Source of the DNA: Candidatus Falkowiibacteriota bacterium
Lineage (GTDB): Bacteria > Patescibacteriota > Patescibacteriia > CAIXNZ01
Length of the DNA: 11,026 nt
Direction: 5' to 3'
Assembly (NCBI GenBank): GCA_903920975.1
Contig: CAIXNZ010000020.1
Location: forward strand, 1 to 11,026
Position numbers and translations under genes: made by a program. Shown here one piece after another: positions 5,419 through 11,026 of this stretch; the stretch's first letter is position 1; each line of letters starts with the position of its first letter. Below the pieces are notes generated by a model, which was not told where the DNA came from, did not search any database, and was given only the letters and a program-made list of their open reading frames with translations.

Positions 5419-7053
5419 TTACATCATGCCCATACCACTCATGTCAGGCATTGCGCCATGTTTATGTTCATCTTCTTTTTTTGGTATATCGGTAACCACA
5501 GCTTCTGTTGTTAAAAATAAAGCAGCGATTGAGGCAGCATTTTGCAAGGCGATTCTAGTTACTTTGGTCGGGTCAATAATGCCCGAAACAACTAAATCTT
5601 CAAAAGTATCAGAAGCCGCGTTATAGCCATAATTTCCCTTGCCTCTTTTCACTTCCTCGGCAATGACAGCGCCGTCCTTGCCAGCGTTTTGGGCAATGGT
5701 CTTTAACGGCTCTTCCAGCGACTTTTTCAAAATTTCCAAGCCAATATTTTCCTCGCCTTCAAGCTCCAATTTTTCCAAAGCAGTTTTGGCGCGCAATAAA
5801 GCTACGCCACCACCAGGCACAATGCCTTCATCAACAGCGGCTTTCGTAGCGGCCAAAGCGTCTTCAATCCTATGTTTAATTTCTCTCAATTCTGTTTCAG
5901 TGGCAGCCCCAACTTTAATCACGGCCACACCGCCAGCTAATTTGGCCAGGCGTTCTTGAAATTTTTCTTTATCAAAATCAGAATCAGCTCGTTCTAATTC
6001 ATTTTTAATTTGCGCCACTCTTTCGTCAATCAATTTTTTATCTCCCTTGCCATCAATAATGGTTGTGTTTTCTTTGGTGGCCACGACTCTAGCGGCAGAA
6101 CCCAAATCAGAGATAGCAGTATTTTCTAATTTTAAACCAAGTTCTTCAGTGATGACTTTGGCGCCGGTTAAAATAGCAATATCTTCAAGCATGGCTTTTC
6201 TGCGGTCGCCAAAACCAGGAGCTTTGACTGCCAAAGTATTAAATGCGCCTCTTAATTTATTAACCACTAAAGTTGCCTGAGCTTCGCCATCAACATCTTC
6301 AGCAATAATTATTAATTCTTTTTTACCGCTTTCAGCTAATTTTTCCAATATCGGCAAAATATCTGCCACTGCTGAAATCTTTTTATCAGTAATTAAAATG
6401 TGACAATCTTTATATTCCGCTTCCATGCGGTCAGCGTTGGTGATCATGTATGGTGAAATATAACCTTTATCAAATTGCAAACCCTCAACAACTTCCAATG
6501 ACATGCCAAAACCTTGCGACTCTTCAACAGTCACGACTCCATCTTTTCCGACTTTTTCCATTGCCTCGGCAATTTTTTTGCCAATTTCCGAATCATTGGC
6601 AGAAATAGAAGCCACCTGAGCAATTTCATCATTGCTGACAACTGGCTTGGAAATATTTTCTTTGAGTTCTTTAACTACAGCTTCCACGCCCTTTTCAATG
6701 CCACGCTTAATGGCCAAGGGATTTGTGCCAGCTGTTACATTTTTTATGCCTTCGCTAATAATTACCTGCGCCAATAAAGTGGCAGTGGTCGTGCCATCGC
6801 CAGCCACATCATTGGTTTTAGAAGCAACTTCTTTAACAAGTTCAGCGCCAATATTTTCAAATTTATCTTCCAGCTCAATTTCTTTGGCCACTGTTACGCC
6901 ATCTTTAGTAATGGTTGGTGAGCCAAAACCTCTGTCCAAAACCACATTGCGGCCTTTGGGACCCAAGGTAATTTTTACTGTGTTAGCTAGTTTATCAACT
7001 CCCCTTTTCAAAGCCTCACGGGCCTTAACATCATAAAGTATTTGCTTTGACAT
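5419..7053 (-). CDS. groEL: chaperonin GroEL (Hsp60)
   Basis: Forms the tetradecameric ATP-driven folding chamber that encloses unfolded cytoplasmic proteins under the GroES lid. At 544 residues it is full length. LGPKGRNVVLD (30-40) and the ATP-site motif NDVAGDGTTTATLLAQ (81-96, catalytic Asp86, equivalent to Asp87 of E. coli) lie in the equatorial domain. The apical domain contains GLQFDKGYISPYM and the helical region after KAPGFGDRRK. The returning equatorial part has LAGGVAVIKVGA, KHRIEDALAATKAA and VPGGGVALLRA. The tail HGAMPDMSGMGMM is a typical flexible Gly/Met C terminus. ATG at 7053 gives the usual N terminus. No Shine-Dalgarno is present; the AACTTT-rich stretch lies 13 nt upstream. 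It follows groES by 123 bp with a structured spacer and no evident promoter, so the two are probably one operon. Confidence 0.98.
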   Translation of the reverse strand: MSKQILYDVKAREALKRGVDKLANTVKITLGPKGRNVVLDRGFGSPTITKDGVTVAKEIELEDKFENIGAELVKEVASKTNDVAGDGTTTATLLAQVIISEGIKNVTAGTNPLAIKRGIEKGVEAVVKELKENISKPVVSNDEIAQVASISANDSEIGKKIAEAMEKVGKDGVVTVEESQGFGMSLEVVEGLQFDKGYISPYMITNADRMEAEYKDCHILITDKKISAVADILPILEKLAESGKKELIIIAEDVDGEAQATLVVNKLRGAFNTLAVKAPGFGDRRKAMLEDIAILTGAKVITEELGLKLENTAISDLGSAARVVATKENTTIIDGKGDKKLIDERVAQIKNELERADSDFDKEKFQERLAKLAGGVAVIKVGAATETELREIKHRIEDALAATKAAVDEGIVPGGGVALLRAKTALEKLELEGEENIGLEILKKSLEEPLKTIAQNAGKDGAVIAEEVKRGKGNYGYNAASDTFEDLVVSGIIDPTKVTRIALQNAASIAALFLTTEAVVTDIPKKEDEHKHGAMPDMSGMGMM

Positions 7054-7066
7054 ATTTTTGAGTTAT

Positions 7067-7088
7067 AAAGTTAAAAAGTTAGAAAGTT
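7067..7088 (-). repeat. AACTTT-rich leader repeat, copy upstream of groEL
   Basis: Near-identical to 4829-4849 (one extra base) and at the same distance, 13 nt, from an ATG. Three AACTTT-like units repeat about every 8 nt on the mRNA strand. Confidence 0.7.
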
Positions 7089-7115
7089 ATTAATAAAGGT
7101 TTTAGAAGTGTTATG

Positions 7116-7143
7116 GGATAAAAGGAAAGACACCTTTTAATCC
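7116..7143 (-). other. hairpin in the groES-groEL spacer
   Basis: GGATAAAAGG (7116-7125) pairs with CCTTTT and ATCC (7133-7143) around a 7-nt loop with one bulged A. A second, competing pairing joins AGGTTTTA and TATGGG (7097-7117, interrupted) with CCCATAAAACCT (7168-7179). On the minus-strand mRNA there is no U run after it, so it is not a simple terminator. It might be a processing or stability element setting the GroES:GroEL ratio (inference). Confidence 0.5.
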
Positions 7144-7176
7144 TTTATTCATTTACTCATTTAAAACCCATAAAAC

Positions 7177-7467
7177 CTATTCTATTATTGCCAAGATATC
7201 TTCTTCTTTAATAATCATCAAATCATCTTCGCCAGGCAGTTCATCAGGCGCGTACTTTTTAAAAATTACTTTGTCGCCGATTTTCACTGCTATTGGCGCT
7301 CTCTGTCCATTGTCCAATAATTTGCCTTCGCCAATTGCCATGACTTCGCCTTTTTCCGGCTTTTCTTTATCAACTGTGTCAGGCAAAATAATGCCGGCTT
7401 TAGAAACTTCGTCACTGCGAATAGGTTTGACTAAAATGTGATCGTTTAAGGGTTGATACTTGGTCAT
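7177..7467 (-). CDS. groES: co-chaperonin GroES (Hsp10)
   Basis: Forms the heptameric lid that caps GroEL and triggers substrate folding inside the cavity. The 96-residue length is normal. YQPLNDHILVKPI opens the beta-barrel. SDEVSKAGIILPDTVDKEKPEKGEV (18-42 region) is the mobile loop that binds GroEL, with the hydrophobic IIL tripeptide at its tip. GKLLDNGQR forms the roof region and KIGDKVIFKKYAPDE is the conserved second barrel strand. ATG at 7467 is supported by the family N terminus. There is no Shine-Dalgarno; the leader from the TTGACA promoter is only about 25 nt and AU-rich. It is first in the groES-groEL unit. No CIRCE operator for HrcA is seen upstream. Confidence 0.97.
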   Translation of the reverse strand: MTKYQPLNDHILVKPIRSDEVSKAGIILPDTVDKEKPEKGEVMAIGEGKLLDNGQRAPIAVKIGDKVIFKKYAPDELPGEDDLMIIKEEDILAIIE

Positions 7468-7498
7468 AATTTTAAATGAAATAATTTTTTATTAAGTA

Positions 7499-7527
7499 AT
7501 CTTATATAATATTAAACTTTTTGTCAA
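7499..7527 (-). promoter_or_regulatory. sigma70-type promoter of groES-groEL
   Basis: The minus strand has a perfect -35, TTGACA (7522-7527), a 17-nt spacer and TAAGAT (7499-7504) as -10, giving a leader of roughly 25 nt before the groES ATG. It is the best -35/-10 pair in the window. Confidence 0.75.
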
Positions 7528-7541
7528 GAGTTTATTAAATA

Positions 7542-7570
7542 AAAAATCGGCTAAAATAAAGCCAATTTTT
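7542..7570 (-). terminator. rho-independent terminator closing the yidC-to-ligase gene cluster
   Basis: Bases 7542-7552 pair with 7560-7570 (GGCT/AGCC core, flanking A/T run, one mismatch) around a 7-nt loop. On the minus strand it is followed by a T-rich stretch. It lies 10 bp past the stop at 7580 and 15 bp before the groES -35. Confidence 0.75.
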
Positions 7571-7579
7571 AAGGCCGAG

Positions 7580-8971
7580 CTAAATATTTTTACTGCTAAT
7601 TTGCTTTAACCATAAACCTAGACCCAGCCACCATAAAATGATGCCAAAATACAAAGTCCATAAATAATGGTCAAAGATCATAATCACCAGCAGCGCAAAA
7701 AATACTGCCGTGGTGCTCAAAAACCAATAAAACTTTTCACGGTATAAATCATAATTGTCATCAATCTTAAATTTACTGAAAACATCCATTAAAGAAAAGT
7801 TGTAATCAATTTTGTAATTATAAATGCGGCGCAAAATTTCGGCTACGATTAAAACTAGAATTAAAAATCCCCAGACACCTAGTTCCACGGCTGCTAAAAA
7901 GAAAACATTATGCACTGGCTGATAATCATAACTTGGCTGTTTAATTTCACTTTGCATGTAATCGGATAAAACAAAATTTCCCAGACCCACGCCAGACAGC
8001 CAATTTTTTTCAAGTAATTTTTTTGATTCCTCAAAATAAGCAATTCTTTCCTGAGCAGATTTTACTTCCAGCCGCGTCTCTCCCTGCAAACGGGTAATAA
8101 GTGGATCGCTATAAAAGATCGTGAGAGTTGATAAGGTTATCAAGCAAATCATTAATATTTCTGTGAAAATATTTTTGTCTTTTTTGGCCGGGCTTAAAAA
8201 AATAAAAAAACCTAAAAAAATTACGCCCACAACTAAAGCCAAAAACGCGCTTTTAGAAAAAGTGAAAAATAAACCTGCTAAAATTACTGGCAGACAAAGC
8301 CATAAAAACATTTTCTCCCATTTATGTTTGGCTAAAATAAGTAAAATAAATAAAAAGATTAAAGCCATGGCCAGAAATCCTCCGAGCACATTGGGATGCG
8401 GCAAAGAACCATAAGCGCGCAACCAGCGAAAACAATCAGACTCAACCACGCAAGTTCCGCCAACCGCTGGAATTTGCGCGGCCATGCCCAGCCACTTGGA
8501 CGCAAAAACCTGCTGAGTAAAAAATTGATATAGAGCTAAAATTGACTGTCCAAGACCAGCCAAAACAAAAGCACCCGCTGTATTGAAAAAGCTAATTTTA
8601 AAATTAATCACAAAAAGCAAGAGTAAAAATCCTTCAAAAAATTTCCATAAATAATAAAGTATGGCCTGTTTATCACCGCCCCAGATAAAACCCAAAATTA
8701 TAATTAGAAAAAAAAGAAAAAATAAAACATAAAAGTCCCGCACTCTGTAATTTATGGTGTTTAATTCCTTATTTTTATTTTTTACTAAATAAATTACGGC
8801 CAAAATTCCAATCAACCAAAATAAAATTTCTGTGCCATATAAACTGTAAGTTAAATACTGGCTTTCGCCATTGCCTAATTTACCCAAATGCCAAATCCAT
8901 CTGGTTTGCCAGGGCAATAAAAAAATAAATAAGTAAAATATATATTCAATTGTTTTGGATAATTTATTCAT
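7580..8971 (-). CDS. O-antigen ligase/polymerase-like polytopic membrane protein (Wzy_C family)
   Basis: Probably transfers or polymerises lipid-linked surface glycan at the outer face of the membrane. The 463 residues contain about ten to twelve hydrophobic segments (for example 10-20, 48-64, 79-96, 105-124, 132-150, 195-214, 221-236, 242-260, 268-286, 365-380, 415-434, 437-455). The O-antigen ligase (PF04932-type) signature is visible: RAYGSLPHPNVLGG (185-198), TFSKSAFLAL (237-246), then a large extracytoplasmic loop with QERIAYFEESKKLL, NWLSGVGLGNF (323-333) and HNVFFLAAVELGVWG (354-368), whose histidine is conserved in the family. Ligase and polymerase members cannot be told apart by sequence alone. 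Its ATG directly abuts the TAA of the nucleotidyltransferase-like gene (TAAATG), implying translational coupling. No Shine-Dalgarno is seen. Confidence 0.88.
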   Translation of the reverse strand: MNKLSKTIEYIFYLFIFLLPWQTRWIWHLGKLGNGESQYLTYSLYGTEILFWLIGILAVIYLVKNKNKELNTINYRVRDFYVLFFLFFLIIILGFIWGGDKQAILYYLWKFFEGFLLLLFVINFKISFFNTAGAFVLAGLGQSILALYQFFTQQVFASKWLGMAAQIPAVGGTCVVESDCFRWLRAYGSLPHPNVLGGFLAMALIFLFILLILAKHKWEKMFLWLCLPVILAGLFFTFSKSAFLALVVGVIFLGFFIFLSPAKKDKNIFTEILMICLITLSTLTIFYSDPLITRLQGETRLEVKSAQERIAYFEESKKLLEKNWLSGVGLGNFVLSDYMQSEIKQPSYDYQPVHNVFFLAAVELGVWGFLILVLIVAEILRRIYNYKIDYNFSLMDVFSKFKIDDNYDLYREKFYWFLSTTAVFFALLVIMIFDHYLWTLYFGIILWWLGLGLWLKQISSKNI

Positions 8972-9952
8972 TTATAATTTGTTCATTATTTCCAATCTTT
9001 TCTTTTCAAATTCCTGCAGATATTGCAACCGCCTGTCGTTTTCATGAAATTTAAGCATGGTATCTGAAATTATCACTTTGCTATCGCCCACCACGGCCAA
9101 GTCCTTTTTTCTCTGCGACATTTTCTTTTGTTGAATTTTTTTTAAAATCTTTTCTAAAATATCTCCGAATAAACCGCCGTAAAAAAAATCGCGGGTTTGA
9201 TAAATAAATTTATTAAAAGCCCTATCGTCTACTCTGTAGCGGTAACTGATTTTTATTGGCGTGAAATTGGGCAAGTATTTTTTTAGCCAAATATTTTTGT
9301 CCAAAAATTTCTGATAAAAATCTTCTCGGACATAACTTGGCCAAAGCATGGCCAGCCAAAAAGTTAAATAAACATCTTCAGCTGCGATTGGCAGCTTGGA
9401 AAAATCCATATCTTCTTCGGTTGTATAAAAACTCAAGCAGATTCTATTGGTAATTTTTTGACCATGGCGTCGAATTCCCATTAGACTAACGGCTGCAGTG
9501 ACAAAAAATCTGGTAAAATAAAGCCGATTTTTGGCTGTGATAATGAAAAAATCAATATCGCTTTGTGCTCTGGCATTCTGATATGACAAATTATTGCAGA
9601 CCGCAATCATTTTAATAAAAGGCAGAAATTTTAAGATCCAAATTGCCCACATAGCAATTTTAAATTTTCTGTCAGCTAAATTATAGCGCTCTAATCTAGT
9701 TTTAATAATCTCTTGCCTGCCTTTTAAAAAATAAAAGCCACATGATGTGGCCAATATTTTTTTTAATTGTTCACTTTGTAATAGAACGCTGTCTATTTCT
9801 ACCAAAGAAAAAGGCGATACGTCCATGCCTCCGGTATATAAATTAGTATAAATTTCATTAACGGTTAATGGATAATCAAAAATATCAAAATAAATAATGG
9901 TGTTTAAAACAAAAAGCTCCAAAAATGATAAATCTTTTATTATCTCTTTCAT
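8972..9952 (-). CDS. nucleotidyltransferase-like protein (SDIDFFI motif)
   Basis: A 326-residue soluble protein, function not established. The N terminus (about 8-85: FVLNTIIYFDIFDYPLTVNEIY..., then GFYFLKGR) resembles a winged-helix-type module that I recall as common in Patescibacterial proteins. Residues 119-148 contain NARAQSDIDFFIITAKNRLYFTR. The S-D-I-D core (Asp132, Asp134) fits the metal-binding D-x-D of the nucleotidyltransferase fold, but the usual upstream Gly-Ser is replaced by Ala-Arg, so activity is uncertain. The C terminus (264-326) is lysine-rich and helical, possibly coiled coil. It has a good Shine-Dalgarno, AAGGAG, inside the end of the PRC-barrel gene, whose stop is 1 nt before this ATG. 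The next gene begins at its stop codon. The neighbouring O-antigen ligase-like gene suggests a link to surface glycans, which is inference only. Confidence 0.75.
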   Translation of the reverse strand: MKEIIKDLSFLELFVLNTIIYFDIFDYPLTVNEIYTNLYTGGMDVSPFSLVEIDSVLLQSEQLKKILATSCGFYFLKGRQEIIKTRLERYNLADRKFKIAMWAIWILKFLPFIKMIAVCNNLSYQNARAQSDIDFFIITAKNRLYFTRFFVTAAVSLMGIRRHGQKITNRICLSFYTTEEDMDFSKLPIAAEDVYLTFWLAMLWPSYVREDFYQKFLDKNIWLKKYLPNFTPIKISYRYRVDDRAFNKFIYQTRDFFYGGLFGDILEKILKKIQQKKMSQRKKDLAVVGDSKVIISDTMLKFHENDRRLQYLQEFEKKRLEIMNKL

Positions 9953-9953
9953 T

Positions 9954-10271
9954 TTATAACTCCTTACTTGTAATTACCGGCGTTGTATTTTCTACATTTT
10001 CCATACGGTTCAATGCTCTCTTTTCTCTGGCCGCATTCTTGACGGCTCCGTCTTCCACAATCATTTTCTTGTCGTCTAAACTGATGATCTGGCTTTTATT
10101 AATAATCAGCTTATCTTCAAAAAGTCCGCTAATTAGTGTCTTATTCTTAACATAATATTTCTCAATAATACCAGTGTCTGTTTCTAATTCAATACCCAAA
10201 ACTGTGCCAAGGAATTGTCCGCTCTGCGTTTCTACTCTCACACTTTTTAATTTTTTTCCCGTGATAAGCAT
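9954..10271 (-). CDS. PRC-barrel domain protein
   Basis: A small 105-residue protein. Residues 4-75 form a PRC-barrel-like run of beta strands: GKKLKSVRVETQSGQFLGTV, then GIIEKYYVKN, then DKLIINKSQIISLDDKKMIVED. The glycine-containing turn SGQFLGTV is typical, as in RimM-type and photosynthetic reaction-centre H-type barrels. Residues 76-105 are a charged, probably disordered tail. PRC-barrel proteins generally act as binding or scaffold modules; the partner here is unknown. It starts 2 nt after the yidC stop and ends 1 nt before the nucleotidyltransferase-like gene, so it is cotranscribed and may be coexpressed with YidC for a membrane-associated role (inference). No Shine-Dalgarno is visible upstream of its ATG. 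Confidence 0.82.
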   Translation of the reverse strand: MLITGKKLKSVRVETQSGQFLGTVLGIELETDTGIIEKYYVKNKTLISGLFEDKLIINKSQIISLDDKKMIVEDGAVKNAAREKRALNRMENVENTTPVITSKEL

Positions 10272-10273
10272 AT

Positions 10274-11026
10274 TTATATTTTAGGGAATTCTGCTTTTAT
10301 TTCCGCCACCTGCTTCTTTTTATGGCGACGAAACATCCATAACTGTTGCAAGGCCATCAGCAGGGTGGTAAAAAACCAGTATAACGCTAGCCCAGCTGGC
10401 AAACTAATACCAATAATGACTGTAAAAATCGGCATAAAATAAAGCATTTGTTTATTGACTGCCGCTGTCATTTTTTCATCAGACGAACCTTCGATCTCTT
10501 TGCCCTTAATCAACGGGGGTCTTTTAATGATCATCATGCGCGCCTGCCAAAACTGTGCGGCACCAGCCAAAACAGCCAAGATAACGCTGGGCTTTGATAA
10601 ATCAAAATAGCCCAATGAAACAGTATTAATCATGCCAGGATTAGCAACAAATGGATAAAGTAAATTTAAACTTTGAGACTGCAAGCCATGCATAAAAGCC
10701 TGATAAACAGCAATCAAAAAAGGAAATTGTACCAAGAGAGGCAAGCAAGACGAGAAAGGATTAACTTTTTCAGCTTTATATAAGTTCATTAATTCAGCTG
10801 CTTGTTTTTGCTGGTCATCTTTATATTTTTTTCGCAGCTCTGTAATTTTTGGCTGAATTTCCTGCAAAGCTTTCTGTGACCTTATTGAGAGATAAAATAA
10901 GGGGAATAAAATTACCCGAATCACTATTGTTAAAGCAATAATAGCCAGGCCAATATCATGACCAGGAATAATATTATAAAGCCAGACCAGAAAATTAAAT
11001 GTTGGTTGATAGAAAATTAAATTATA
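10274..11026 (-). CDS. yidC: membrane protein insertase YidC (5'-truncated by the window edge)
   Basis: Inserts and folds membrane proteins, alone or with Sec, in the cytoplasmic membrane. The frame is open to the window edge, giving 250 visible residues; the true start is outside. The GTG at 10924 is not the start: residues upstream of it read FLVWLYNIIPGHDIGLAIIALT, the classic first membrane segment of short YidC/Oxa1 proteins, so only a few residues are likely missing. IVIRVILFPL supplies the conserved groove arginine (visible residue 37). A cytoplasmic helical hairpin follows (SQKALQEIQPKITELRKKY to LYKAEKVNPF), then CLPLLVQFPFLIAVYQAF (about 94-111), a third membrane segment near 146-164, and two more ending in PAGLALYWFFTTLL. 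The basic tail FRRHKKKQ fits ribosome contact. The length suits the short Gram-positive-type form without a large periplasmic domain. It leads the four-gene cluster seen here. Confidence 0.95.
   Translation of the reverse strand, partial: YNLIFYQPTFNFLVWLYNIIPGHDIGLAIIALTIVIRVILFPLFYLSIRSQKALQEIQPKITELRKKYKDDQQKQAAELMNLYKAEKVNPFSSCLPLLVQFPFLIAVYQAFMHGLQSQSLNLLYPFVANPGMINTVSLGYFDLSKPSVILAVLAGAAQFWQARMMIIKRPPLIKGKEIEGSSDEKMTAAVNKQMLYFMPIFTVIIGISLPAGLALYWFFTTLLMALQQLWMFRRHKKKQVAEIKAEFPKI

Noticed and set aside
6632..7036. Plus-strand open frame of 134 codons inside groEL
   Set aside because: It is the antisense shadow of a strongly conserved groEL region with no start signals of its own. The other plus-strand frames within pyruvate kinase, groEL and the ligase-like gene are rejected for the same reason.
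1..11026. tRNA, rRNA, transposase or integrase genes
   Set aside because: No tRNA-like arms with a T-loop consensus, no rRNA segment and no recombinase motif were seen on either strand.

Overview
The window looks like chromosome from a candidate phyla radiation bacterium (Patescibacteria, Parcubacteria-like). The clues are an AT-rich genome, the standard code (TAA/TAG stops), near-absence of Shine-Dalgarno sites before most genes, a DUF4870/Tic20-like small membrane protein, a surface protein built of YAWxENxGW repeats, an Lcl/DUF1566-type secreted protein, and a 'YFDIFDYPLT' nucleotidyltransferase-like protein beside an O-antigen ligase-like protein. The lineage call is inferred from these gene types, not from a marker tree.

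Every convincing gene is on the minus strand, so transcription runs from high to low coordinates. From right to left there is: a 5'-truncated yidC, a PRC-barrel protein, a nucleotidyltransferase-like protein and an O-antigen ligase/polymerase-like membrane protein. These four are packed with 0-2 nt gaps and end at a terminator near 7542-7570. Next come groES and groEL behind a TTGACA-17-TAAGAT promoter, ending at a GC-rich terminator near 5337-5360. Then follow three monocistronic-looking units: a GC-rich 96-residue cysteine-containing unknown with a perfect Shine-Dalgarno, a DUF4870-like membrane protein, and pyruvate kinase. The first two end in their own hairpin terminators.

Left of pyruvate kinase lies a two-gene module: a membrane-anchored DUF1566 protein and a repeat-rich surface protein, ending in a terminator at 372-399. 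Just beyond it, at 261-310, is a second, decayed copy of the 3' end of the pyruvate kinase gene. It includes a 28-bp exact direct repeat of the real gene's end (2888-2915), an in-frame stop, and a terminator 42 bp downstream at 194-218. Intact pyruvate kinase has no terminator of its own after its stop. The simplest reading is that the surface-protein module was inserted into, or recombined with, the 3' end of the pyruvate kinase gene. That would have displaced the original tail and terminator and left the module downstream of the pyruvate kinase promoter. This is the most unusual signal in the window.

The rest is housekeeping: protein folding (GroES/GroEL), membrane protein insertion (YidC), glycolysis (pyruvate kinase), and probably cell-surface glycan assembly (O-antigen ligase-like protein). 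No CRISPR array, tRNA, rRNA, transposase or integrase was seen.
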